Origin: Plantago ovata
Taxonomy: Eukaryota > Streptophyta > Magnoliopsida > Lamiales > Plantaginaceae
Assembly: GCA_028274465.1 (NCBI GenBank)
Contig: CM051456.1
Span: forward strand, 87,220,753-87,284,752
DNA length: 64,000 bases
Direction of reading: 5' to 3'
A program made the position numbers and the translations under genes. Shown piece after piece: positions 12,414-22,925 of this stretch. Numbering within the stretch: position 1 is the stretch's first letter; each line of letters starts with the position of its first letter. The notes under the pieces are model-generated. The model saw only the letters and a list, made by a program, of their open reading frames with translations. It was not told where the DNA came from and did not search any database.

Positions 12414-12786
12414 CGGATTAATAATGATGGGGGCAAGTGTGAATTTTACTTGCAGTATTATTTTTAAATTGAACGGCAACTGGGAAGTTGTGACTTTGAA
12501 TGGCTGATAACGAGATGGGGCAACGCGCCGGGTTGTTATTTTGAATGTACATAGTCTTGGATATTTATGACATCATAATTAGCATTAACGAACTGGAGGA
12601 TGCTTGGATTCGGTTCTTGATCGGATTGGGAATTTATTTGGATCTTAAAAGTCCTTGTCATTTTGGATAGGGTCCGTTCGGATCGGGTGGATTCAGATCT
12701 GAACAATGGGGACTCGGTGATAATTGAATATTTGAACGCAAAATTATTCTTGCAATGGAAATTTATAAGTTCGGATCGGGTTCGGG
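12414..12786. repeat. Dispersed duplication, copy 1 (partner at 14711-15335)
   Basis: The sequence from GGATTAATAATGATGGGGGC to AGTTCGGATCGGGTTCGGG is nearly the same as in 14711-15335, which has about 255 bp of extra sequence in its middle. No coding capacity was seen. The GATCGGGT-rich end resembles the edges of many plant non-autonomous DNA elements, but I found no TIR or TSD. Confidence 0.8.
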
Positions 12787-13117
12787 CTATGTTCTGAAAC
12801 CCGAACCCGAGGTTAAATCGGAAAATTATCTCGGATGGGTCAACCCGAGTTGATCCGGGTGAACTCGGAAGGTTGACCCGGATGACGTAATAAAAATTTA
12901 TTTTTTATATTAAAAATAAATAAAATAAACTTTGATAAATAAGTTATCATACATATTTACCAAATTAAGTAAATATAATAACATATATATAAATAATAAG
13001 TGAAAAGAGTAAAAACAAAGTCCAAATATACAAACATTCACCATCTACCGATCGATGTTGCCACACAAGCTATTGAGGAGGGAGCCTAACCCCACCTGCC
13101 CCTTTTGCAGAATGCCT

Positions 13118-13745
13118 AATACAGTGTGCGATAGTAATGCAACTTCGATCCCCGTGCTCTGCTAGTCGCTAGCTACAGACCTTCCTTTCTACAAGAGGTA
13201 AACAAATGAAGCATGTTGTCAAATAATACAGGCTTGGACCGATAAAAGAATGTGTTCATTGTGTGCGACATGTGCAACAGCTTATCAGACATATATAAAT
13301 AGACAGAAACAATTCGAGTATTGGCATGAAGGAAAAAAAAGTTGAAGGGGTATTACTTTACCCAAATACAGGTGAAGTAATACAGTGTGCGGTAGTAATG
13401 CAGATTCGATCCTCGTGCTCTGCTAGTCGCTAGCTACAGACCTTCCTTTCTACGGGAGGTAAACAAATGAAGCATGTTGTCAAATAATATAGGCTTGGAC
13501 CGATAAAAGAGAGGTACTAACAAAGCGCGTGGAGTATTGTGAACTAACTTTCCTGTCCAGCAAAGCACATGGAGTATAATGATGCATCTTCGATCTCCGT
13601 GCTCTGCTAGTCGCTAGCTACATACCTTTCTCATGTGCGACAATTTATCAGACATATATATAAATGGACAGAAACAATTCGAGTACTGGCATGAAGAAAA
13701 AAAAGTTGAAGGGGTAATATGCCATTTACCCAAATACAGGAGGTA
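13118..13745. repeat. Three-unit tandem repeat, about 200-260 bp
   Basis: Units start at about 13118, 13378 and 13573. All contain CGTGCTCTGCTAGTCGCTAG followed by CTACA. Two share a CAATTCGAGTAYTGGCATGA block. GATTCGATCCTCG in the second unit resembles a Pol III B box, so a SINE origin is possible but unproven. No gene was seen. Confidence 0.75.
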
Positions 13746-14340
13746 CTAGATTGGGAGTTGAATTGGACCAAGGCTGGTACTCGTTTTCGGCACCGGAGAT
13801 GAGGTTGAGGTGGTAGGTAACTAGATGCTTGAGATTGTTGAGTATGTTTCTATGCATAAATAGTTCCATTAATCGTTTTTCTCTCAATTGGGAATCCGTT
13901 CAGTTTCCACCACATTCAAACATCTAATAATATACTAATACTGAATGACGAACTTGACAAGTTGAGCAAGTTTGTTTCCTGAATTTATTTTCTTTATATT
14001 GAGTCTGTATATGTTGGTTTTCTTACTCCTGTACTAGTTCATGTTGGTTTTCTAAGTCTGTGTGTCTTTAATAAGATAATGTACATTTCGGTTACTTAAT
14101 TTTGTACTATGTCTATGTTGGTTTTCTAAAAACCAAAATGCTTATCTAGCAACACAAAAAACCACAGGTTCTACTACCACGGTTCAACGATTGTGATAAA
14201 TTTTCATCATCACACAGTGTATAAATAAATCAATCAAAAATTTATATATGTAAAGATTTTAAATCCATCATCATCACACACTTTATATCATGAAGTACTT
14301 ATGTTAATCATAACATGAATTTAAACCGCCAATTATTTTG
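13746..14340. other. Non-coding stretch
   Basis: No gene or clear repeat was recognised. Short similarities to the 5860-5960 region (TGTTGGTTTTCTAAGTCTG) suggest a common dispersed repeat. Confidence 0.4.
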
Positions 14341-14346
14341 TGTTCA

Positions 14347-14500
14347 ACCAAAATCAATGTTAGTTTACGGCAATGACACATATATCTCCTCCAGCTATTA
14401 TTACTCTCAGAAGAACTATTCAAAAAATGTAAAGAGCTTGAAGGAGATATATGTGATATTGTCGAATTTTTATGTGTTGATTTCGTCATCATCACACTTT
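14347..14500. repeat. Imperfect inverted repeat, possible MITE or hairpin
   Basis: CACATATATCTCCTCCAGCT at about 14377 is mirrored by AGCTTGAAGGAGATATATGTG at about 14436. Weaker pairing extends outward for about 30 bp on each side, around a loop of about 40 bp. The transcript could fold into a long hairpin. No flanking target-site duplication was identified. Confidence 0.5.
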
Positions 14501-14710
14501 TATTGAACATCTACGAAATTGTTAACTTGATGCGGCCAGTCCTATGTAAATGACTATTATCCTGATAAAGATAATGTATAAACGAAGGATATGAGACACT
14601 TAATAGAACTGGCCCCATCAAATAAACATGGAGGTTGTTTTTTGTTCATCATGACACAAATTAAGAATCTGATCTTTAGTAATCACCACACTAAAGTAAT
14701 AAGGGCTTGC

Positions 14711-15335
14711 AGGAGATGGATTAATAATGATGGGGGCAAGTGTGAAATTTACTTGCAGTATTATTTTTTAAATTGAACGGCAACTCGGAAGTTATGACTT
14801 GTGAATGGCTGATAACGAGAGTCGGGTTGTTATTTTGAAAATTATTTTTTAAATTATAAAGTGGAATTAAATAAATCAAAAAATTTACACAAAATTATAA
14901 TTTTTTATTAATGGAGGAGACGGATTAATTATGAATGATGAATCTATATTGCCCTGTAGACTGTATTGGGCATATGATAATTACTCACAAGTGAATTAAG
15001 CTTATGATAAGTTTTTGAACATGAGTTAGAATTAAGTGAATTAAGCTTATGATAAGTTTTTGAACATGAGTTAGAATACCTGTGAGAATGTATATTTACA
15101 TAGTCTTGGATATTTATGACATCATAATTAGCATTAACGAACCGGAGGATGCTTGGATTCGGATCTTGATCGGATTGGGAATTTATTTGGATCTTAAAAG
15201 TCCTTGTCATTTTGGATCGGGTCCGTTCGGATCGGGTGAATTCAGATCTCAACAATAGGGACTCGGTGATAATTGAATATTTGAATGCAAACTTATTCTT
15301 GTAATGGAAATTTATAAGTTCGGATCGGGTTCGGG
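14711..15335. repeat. Dispersed duplication, copy 2 (partner at 12414-12786)
   Basis: This copy matches 12414-12786 at both ends but has about 255 bp more in the middle (about 14838-15094). That extra part contains a 45-bp tandem duplication at 14989-15077 (AAGTGAATTAAGCTTATGAT and onward). The extra part may be an insertion here or a deletion in the partner. Confidence 0.8.
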
Positions 15336-15923
15336 TCATTTTTAATTCTGATTGGGAGGATTTCCGATCTAAATATTTGGGTGATATTGGTTCGGAACTT
15401 CAGATGAATTCTAATCGGATTTTGGGTCAAATTTCGGATAGTTGACCAAACCATTTCAGTGAGACTTCGGATTACGGATTGGACCGGATTCAGATGGATT
15501 TTGCCAGGTCTAATTTGTACACTACTCCGATCAGATGTAAGTATATGTTGGTACTTTTGTTTCATCGGAGTGGAATGTTGGTTCTTTTCGTTTGAATGTG
15601 GTGGAATACTCGGGAAACCACTTTTTTCATTTTTTGCTGAAGCTTAACCGACTTCGTAATCTCTCTACCTTCGCAACTTCTCTTTCGATTTGTGAATTGG
15701 GAAACTTCGCAATCTCTCTACCTTCGCAACTTCTCTTTCAATATGCGAACTGGGAAACTTCTTTTTGGCTCAACTTAGGGTTCTTAGTTCCAATCGAAGC
15801 ACTGCCCAACCCTGCATTTTACTTTTCTCGAGTACTCAAAGATTGTGAAGCTCATTAATCAGTCCATTGATACAACTGTGGCCTGCTCGTCCGTCCAGCA
15901 GAGCTCTCTTCTTCATGGTACTC
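15336..15923. other. Non-coding flank of the large LTR-element nest
   Basis: No gene was recognised. A 53-bp unit is tandemly repeated at 15652-15704 and 15705-15757 (TCTCTCTACCTTCGCAACTT inside each). The 5 bp before the first LTR are TACTC (15919-15923). The matching duplication would be beyond the right window edge. Confidence 0.5.
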
Positions 15924-17309
15924 TGTTAGGAAACTTGTAATTTTGATGAACAATTAACCATGCTAAATTAAGGAAAGTCCAGTAACTAGTACTCTTAAGG
16001 TCCATAGGAATTTAGAATTTTAAAGGACATTGTAAAAGAGGAACGTTTGCTGAAGACTTAGTGTAGGTGCTAGATAGGTGTTTTTATTCGCTTATGATGT
16101 ATCTTGTTTTCTGAAAAGAAAAACAACCTATTGAAGCATTTGCTAATGATGTACTTTGTTTACACAAACAAACTATTGAAGCATTAGAACCTTTCAGAAA
16201 CTTGAAGAATTCAAAGACTGAAGACTAAAGAAGATTTCTGAAGATGGTATCTACAAAGGCACATGTTGCTCAGAAAGTGGAAACTTCAGCAACAGCTTGC
16301 ATAAGTGAAAATCTAAACGACAGAGTAGGTTGTGCTTGCTGAAACTGAGACTGACCACTTGCTGAAAAACATATGTGACCTCCTTGCTGAAAGTACTTGC
16401 ATTTACGCTCCAACGTTCATATTTGAATTTCATTCAAATGAACATTAAATGCAAAGTAAGCATGCGAAGAACATGAAGACTAGAAGACAAATAAAGGACG
16501 CTGCTGAAAGTACAAAAGCAAGACAGTGACATCTTAAGGAACAAAGTCTTAGAATTTGAAATTCAAACGGCTCCCTTGATTCACTATAAATAGAGGTCAT
16601 CCAGCAAAGAGTTGAAGTGTGTCAACAACGTGATCAAACTCTCACTTGTGCTTAAACTCACATACCCTTCAATACTCTTTACTGCAATTGATCCGTTCCA
16701 AGACTTAAAGCTTGAAAAAGCTACTTGTGAAGAAGAAGAACATACACGGCTAAGAAATTAGTTAAGTGTTCTTTCTTTCGAACAAGTACAAGTCTTGACA
16801 CCAGAAATAATCAAACTTGTTTACTGCAAAGCATTCAAAGTTTTGTTTCTTAGATTACTTGTTGTAGCTGAATAAGTTATAATCAAGTTATCTCATCCCA
16901 AACATCTCTAACTGAAAAACACCCTTTCAGGCGTGAAATTCAGGGGGAACTTAATCGAGCATAGTGTTGCTGATTATAAGTCCCAAGTTTGGTGGAGAAT
17001 AAGGTTTCGTTCTCTAGATAGGTTGGAAATGAAGCAAATGTGCTTTGGTTTCTGTCGAATTTCTCTAGATAGGTGTTGTAAGGAACCTCAAACTTATCTT
17101 AGTGGATTCAGTCCTAGAAAGGACAAAGTGGATTAGTTGAGAGATTACGCCACTCTCAGATACCACTATAAAAGTGTTTGTGGAATTTACTTACTGCATT
17201 TAGTTTTCAGCAAAGCATATCTATCTGTACACTGTCACTCTGTTCACTTGCTGATATCACTTATTGTACAAAGACTTCCGCTCTCTGATTTTAAGTATCA
17301 GTAAAACTC

Positions 17310-17377
17310 GTTACTGAAAAGTAACTAGTGCTTGCTGAGAAAGTTAAGTATCAGCAAACTCATTACTGAAAAGTAAT
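17310..17377 (+). other. Two GAAA-tetraloop hairpins in the LTR
   Basis: GTTACT-GAAA-AGTAAC (17310-17325) and ATTACT-GAAA-AGTAAT (17362-17377) lie in a direct repeat of about 50 bp. The outer pair changes from G-C to A-T between copies while pairing is kept. The same two hairpins appear in reverse complement in element B at 18656-18671 and 18604-18619. Confidence 0.6.
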
Positions 17378-17397
17378 AAGCCCTTGTTGAGAAAGTT

Positions 17398-17461
17398 TTT
17401 AAACGACGAAAGTTTGAAAAGACTATTCACCCCCCCCTCTAGTCTTTTCTTGTTGTTTAAA
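17398..17461 (+). other. LTR-end hairpin with C-rich loop
   Basis: The perfect inner stem GAAAAGACTA / TAGTCTTTTC encloses a C-rich loop (TTCACCCCCCCCTC). Outer arms TTTAAACGAC / GTTGTTTAAA extend it. It ends 10 bases before the LTR end. In element B the equivalent loop has a longer G run (18539-18551 on the plus strand). Confidence 0.6.
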
Positions 17462-17473
17462 GGGACCAACAAG

Positions 17474-17485
17474 TGGTATCGGAGC
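17474..17485 (+). promoter_or_regulatory. Primer-binding site of element A
   Basis: TGGTATCGGAGC lies two bases after the LTR end. It is complementary to the 3' end of initiator methionine tRNA apart from a small difference from the usual TGGTATCAGAGC, the common copia primer-binding site. Confidence 0.85.
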
Positions 17486-17583
17486 TGGAGGTTCTTTAAC
17501 CTTCAGCACTGAACCTAGATCCCCTTAGGTGCTCTCCGTAAATCACTCTCACTTGATCAGTTTGGTAGTCTTTTGCTGACAGG

Positions 17584-18489
17584 ATGTCTTTAGGAGACAC
17601 TCCCTTGCTGAAGCTGGAAAACTATGAAAAATGGCGAAACAATATGATGCTACATCTTGAGGCCATTAGTGATGAGATGGTTACTGTCATTAATGATGGA
17701 CCTATCAAGATCACTAAGATTGAGAAAAGCTTCCCTCACAAAACCACGGATCCTACTGGTAAGCAAACTATCTTAGGAGACCCGGTTGACGCCGTCGTTT
17801 CAAAACCAAGAGAGGAATGGACTTCCGACGAAGCTAAGAGATTCCATCTTGATGGCCAAGCAAGAAACATCATCATTCGATCAACTCCGGATACTATACA
17901 GTGCAAACTGTGGGGTGCCAAAACTGCTAAAGAAGCTTGGAAAATGGTTCAAGATCTTTGTGTTGGATCTGACAAAACCAAGGAAAACAAACTCGAAGTG
18001 CTGAAGTTAAAGTTCCAGAACTTTAAACAAGGTACAAATGAGTCACTGGAAGACTTGGAATTCAGATTCACAACTCTAGTTAGTGAGATGGCTGCCTTGG
18101 GAGTTGGAAATCTTTACTCAGATTCTGAGAAGGTGAAAACCATTATCAGAAGTCTTAACCAAGAATGGATCCATACTCAGAACTTCTACTACAATCAAGG
18201 AATGCCAAACATTACACCTACAGAGTTGTTCTCTCATCTTGCTATTGTCAACTACGAGACTAAGCAAAGAGAAAATGTGTTTGCTGAAAAATCACAAAAC
18301 ATTGCTCTTGCTGCAAAGCCGTCATCTTCTGAAAAGAAGAATGATAAAGAGCCCGCTGATGAAAATACTTTAGTTGTTAAAAACATGAAGAAATTCATTA
18401 GTAAGGAACTTGAAAGGCGAAAAGCAAAAGAGAAGCTGAAAAAGCATCTTGGTAACAACTACCATAAATACAAGAATGAGGCTAGCTGA
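17584..18489 (+). pseudogene. Element A copia gag, N-terminal part, truncated by element B
   Basis: The 301-codon frame opens at an ATG about 100 bp after the primer-binding site (MSLGDTPLLKLENYEKWR) and stops at TGA 18487-18489, 18 bp before the insertion of element B. The start resembles the DUF4219-type head of copia gag, and the core (KEAWKMVQDLCVGSDKTKEN, then KTIIRSLNQEW) matches the UBN2-type gag domain. The tail is lysine-rich. The zinc knuckle that should follow is found 26 kb away at about 44637-44680, showing that B split the gene. Gag would form the particle that packages element RNA. Confidence 0.85.
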
Positions 18490-18507
18490 CTGAACAAGCA
18501 AGCTCAA

Positions 18508-18707
18508 TGTTGGTTCCTTTAAACAACAAGAAAAGACTAGGGGGGGGGGGGTGAATAGTCTTTTCAAACTTTCATCGTTTAAAAACTTTCTCAGCAAGGA
18601 CTTATTACTTTTCAGTAATGAGTTTGTTGATACTTAACTTTCTCAGCAAGCGGAAGTTACTTTTCAGTAACGAGTTTTGCTGATACTTAAAATCAGAGAG
18701 CGGAAGT
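18508..18707 (-). repeat. 3' LTR of element B, first part (continues at 31487)
   Basis: It begins TGTTGGTTCCTTTAAACAAC, the reverse complement of the LTR end of element A. It stops at GCGGAAGT, where element D is inserted. The reading continues seamlessly at 31487 (CTTTGTACAATAAGTG), as checked against the intact LTR at 15924-17471. Confidence 0.92.
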
Positions 18708-19649
18708 TGTAGATGCTCAGAATCTACAATCACGAACTAATACGAATTGGGGGGCACCAGCGACCTGTAAGACAACACTAGAAAACCTAGAGCGGTAAGG
18801 TACCAAGGTGACACCGGTGTGGTGCCGACCAAAGGGACTCCGACGCTCAAGTTAGTGATGGATAATGAATTGAATGCAAATAAGTAAATAAATGAGAGCG
18901 CAAGGAAGAGAGAAAATATGCTTATCCTTTAGGTAGGTCGGGACTGGTTGGATCGAGTTTAGGTCGAACGTGACTGACTGCTCTACCTTGACCAGTCGGT
19001 AAGTCGACGATCAGATGGTTGCTGACCTCCTATGATCGGTTGGTAAGTCGGCGGCTGGATGATTGCTAATCTCCTTTGATCAGTCGGACGGGATTGTATG
19101 GATTGCTAGGGTTTTGGATTCAGAGAGCTTTAGAATATTGAATGTCGCGAGTGAGTATCCGATGGTCTCATTCAGGGAGTTAGCATCGCCTTTCATAGGT
19201 GCGTCTAGGTGAGCGTTTGGAGTCAGTCAGTCACTTCGTTCCGAGATTCTAGGCGAATAAGTGTCAACTGACGTAGTGGACTTGACTGAGACGTTAGGGT
19301 TGTTTACCGGGTTCTTCTCATAGGTCGGCCTAACAACCTTTGAAGGAGTGTAAACCCTAAGAAGTGGAGGCGGACTAGTTTAATTAGGTCAGCTGACAGG
19401 GTCCATGAAGGAGGTTGGTAGGTTTGGGCTGGCGTCGCCAATGTAGTCCAGTACATCAAAATGCTAGGTTGGTCTCGCGGCCCATCAACCTCTTTCAACT
19501 GGTCTGCAAGTGATATTAGGCTTTATTCCAACCTCATTAGTTAGGTCGTCCATGTACAACCCAATATGGAATGGGTTGGTGACTGAGCCACGATATAATT
19601 TTGGGTTGACTTCTCTTAGTGACGTAGGATGCATATTTTTGCCACTACA
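18708..19649 (-). repeat. 3' LTR of element D (942 bp)
   Basis: On the plus strand it runs TGTAGATGCTCAG ... TGCCACTACA. It aligns end to end with 30540-31481 without visible gaps. It contains a CCATGAAGGAGGTTGG segment that matches the core of the tandem array at 20360-21600. The bases next to it inside the element (19650 onward) are not an obvious polypurine tract. Confidence 0.95.
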
Positions 19650-20359
19650 GTTTGTGGGGAGCAGATGAATTCTCTTGGCGCATTGAAAACTTTATCGGAC
19701 GTGCAACTTTCTTTTTAACCCGACACGTCTTTGGCATGTGCTAGCTTGGTCTCTTACTTTCATCCAGCCGTGCACAAGTGCTTTGGATCGGCTAGTCGAG
19801 TATAGTTGGATTGATGGGAATAAAGGGGGAAGTCACCGACCCTCTATCGCGGGTTAATCATGAACAAAGATTGTGGACTGACTACTCATGGGTAGTTAGT
19901 TTGATGGAATTAACTGAGAGAGGGTGGACATATATTGTTGAGACTTAGGTGTTGAATGACCATATGAGGGTGGTATTTACTTAGTGAGTTTGTTCTTGTT
20001 AAGTCGAACTTACCGATTTATATATTCGAACCCTTCATGTTGGGTAAACGAAGTTGTGTACTTATGTTATGTACTCGGGGATTGATTCTTGACTTTTGTC
20101 TATTTCAACGAGTTGGGACGTTTTGTGTTGACACAAACTTGGCATTAATTGATTTGACACTACACCTTTGCCGCTAGTATGCCAATCCATCTTTTACTGT
20201 TATTGCTTGAGGTGGATTTGTGCCTAATCATTATTGCGTTCTTTATTTGTTTGAGTAGCGACGTGACTGTACGAGCGTGGTCGAGGATTTGGATAACTCG
20301 TAAGTTAAAATTTACTTGCTGACCGACTCCATGAGGTCGGTTTAATTTTGCACGACTCA

Positions 20360-21600
20360 TGTGCTGAGACATGACCTCACGAAGGAGGTTTTTGGTTTTG
20401 GACTATTTTACTTACTAACCTCATGAGAGAGGTTGGCAAGGGTGACTAGTTCTTCACATATTACTTACTAACCTCATGGAGGAGGTTGGTAATGGTGAGG
20501 GTAGCTCTGCATCTCACTTACTGACCTCAAGAAGGAGGCTGGTAAGGGTATCTAATGTTCTATATTTTGTTTGCCGACCTCATGAAGGAGGTAGGTAGGG
20601 ATGAATCACGTTTGGATATTTTTTTTTTCTTTTTTTTCTTTTTATTTCTGAAGGTGGTTGGCAAAGACGATTCATGTTTTATTTGTCGACCTCATGAAGG
20701 GGGTTGACAAAGGTGATTCATGTCTTATTTTTATTTGTCGACCTCATGAAGGAGGTTGACAGAAATGATTCATGTTTTACTTGCTGGCCTCATGAAGGAG
20801 GTTGACAAAGATGACTATGTTTGATATTTCACTTGTCGGCCTCATGAAGGAGGTTGACAAAGATGATTCATGTCTTATTTTTATTTGTCGACCTTATGAA
20901 GGAGGTTGACAGAAATGATTCATGTTTTACTTGCTGACCTCATGAAGGAGGTTGACAAAGATGACTATGTTTGATATTTCACTTGTCGGCCTCATGAAGG
21001 AGGTTGACAAAGATGGTTCATGTTTTATTTGTCGAACTCATGAAGGAGATTGACAAAGATGATTCATGCTTCACTTGTCGACCTCATGAAGGAGGTTGAC
21101 ACAACATGTTCTTTTTATTTGTCGACCCTATGAAGGATGTTGGCAAGATGACTCATGTTTTACTTGTCGACCTCATGAAGGAGGTTGACAAAAATGATTC
21201 AATACTGGGTTTTACTTGATAGCCGACCTCATGAAGAAGGTTGACATAGACGATTCATGTTTTATTTGTCGACCTCATGTAGGAGGTTGACAAAGATGAT
21301 TCGTATTTTATTTGTCGACCTCATGAAGGAGGTTGACGAAGATGATTCATGTTTTACTTGTCGACCTCAAGAAGGAGGTTGACAAAGATGGTTCATGTTT
21401 TACTTGTCGACCTCATGAAGGAGGTTGACAAAGATGACTCATGTTCTGTTTTTTATTTGTCGACCCCATGAAGGAGGTTGACAAAGATGAGTCGTTATTG
21501 GATTTAGTGGACTACTGACCTCATGGTTGATAATATTTTGATCACTCAAATTTAAAGGTCACTTGGTGACTGACCTCTTGGAAGAGGTTGGCCAATTCTG
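20360..21600. repeat. Tandem array, about 25 units of about 47 bp
   Basis: Each unit carries the core CCTCATGAAGGAGGTTGAC followed by an AAAGATGATTCATG-like segment. The inner motif ACCTC-ATGAAG-GAGGT is a small palindrome. Edge units are the most diverged. A 150-bp block of three units is itself duplicated (20723-20872 and 20873-21022). It is not a CRISPR array because the sequence between cores is also repeated. Confidence 0.92.
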
Positions 21601-22469
21601 GACAACTCGTCTTGCGTGCTTGCTTATTGGATGATCTCGAGAAGGGAGTCGGTAAGTTTTGAATGTTCAGAGCTAGAGCTTACTGTGTTGTCTAACCTCA
21701 TGTGGTCGGGTAGCTTCATGCAATCCACGAGGCGGCTATGTGAAGGTTTATGAGAACTTGGGTGCACATTTATTCTTTTGAATATGTAGAGTAAATCATC
21801 ATATAGACCAATTACTTAAGGCGGAAAGTGAGTGCAATAAATTTATGGATTGCTGAAAGACTAATTGGCAAGCCAGCAATGATATTAATTTAAAACGAGT
21901 ATGGGGTGGAGAAAATTTATGTTATTAATGCTAGTAGATAAGTGAGATGCACTGACCTTGTGTTTGGGAGAAAATCCACTTTGCTAGTAACCGTCTGGTC
22001 CCATGGTCTGTCCCCCAGTTCAAGTACTAGTCGTGTTCGTGAGTTGTGCTTGAACTTTTGAAGCCTTCAGTTCTGCGTTCATATGTCATTTCATCATTTG
22101 GATTGCTCAAGAATGATTTATCTGCCGTGTCGGGATGGCAGTAGAACTCCTTAAGGAAGGAATTAAGGTTAATGTTCATTGTGTATGGTGGAGTGACCAT
22201 CAATTCTGAAAGGTTTTGACCTGTTTAAACTAAGAGACTGTGTGTGGTCACAACAGTTGTAATTTAAACAGGTCAAATCCGACCAGAGTAGATGTAACAT
22301 CCGCCTGAGGGCACCTTTATTGGTGATGCCGTGTTTTTTGTGTTTTTTGGTAAACTTGGAGTTTGGAGGGTCGTTTTATGGAGATGTGTTCACGTTTTAT
22401 GCAGTAAGTGTCAAGGTGTCTATTCACTTTGGAGGCCTCCTTTGGGCTGAAAGGCCTGTAAATGTAAAA

Positions 22470-22870
22470 TAGAATGGACCCCCCTTGGGGGGGGGGGCAA
22501 TAAACCGACCTGCTACCGGATTAGATGACCGGCAAGCCCCTTGTCAAGTTGGTGTGGTTATAATGAGAAATCAATCTCACAAGGAAAATTTGGATAATAC
22601 CTCGATGGGAATGACGTAGCTACATGTCCTGGCATTGTGCTACTTGATTTGTTCTTGGCGCGTAATAGCTGGAGGATTACTCTTGAGTCGAGTAATGACT
22701 TCTATGGTGCTAAAGTTTTTCAGGCGTCTTGATAGCTTGGACAAGTAGCCTCTCTGTAAAATGTTTAATGGAACCCCTTGGGGCGGGGGTGATGAGCCGA
22801 CCTGCCCGCCGGGTTAATTGACCGGCATGCCCCTAGTCAGGTCGGCATGTTTTTTAATGAGAAATCAACC
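22470..22870. repeat. Pair of diverged direct repeats about 290 bp apart
   Basis: AATGGA(A/C)CCCCTTGGGG-type sequence, then CCGACCTGC, then ATTGACCGGCATGCCCC-like text and AATGAGAAATCAA occur at about 22475-22585 and 22765-22875. They lie just downstream of the integrase frame. Confidence 0.7.
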
Positions 22871-22925
22871 TCGACTGCAAACGTATTAAAAGAAGTACCT
22901 CTTTAGATGGACTGCATTCCAGCTG

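Larger units (their letters stand above)
15924..17471 (+). repeat. 5' LTR of element A (1548 bp)
   Basis: The repeat starts TGTTAGGAAACTTG and ends GGGACCAACA, directly followed by the primer-binding site. The same sequence in reverse orientation forms the 3' LTR of element B (18508-18707 plus 31487-32856). The U5-side part holds paired GAAA-loop hairpins and a long hairpin with a C-rich loop. TTGCTGA-type motifs are dense. ORFs called inside are not credible. Confidence 0.9.
19650..22900 (-). other. Long 3' non-coding region of element D
   Basis: No coding capacity was recognised between integrase and the 3' LTR over about 3.2 kb. It contains the tandem array at 20360-21600 and a two-copy repeat at 22470-22870. 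Short ORFs here are chance. Long non-coding 3' regions are usual in Tat-group elements. Confidence 0.75.

Noticed and set aside
20360-21600. CRISPR-like array of short repeats
   Set aside because: The sequences between repeat cores are themselves repeats of each other, there are no unique spacers, and the region is inside a plant retrotransposon.
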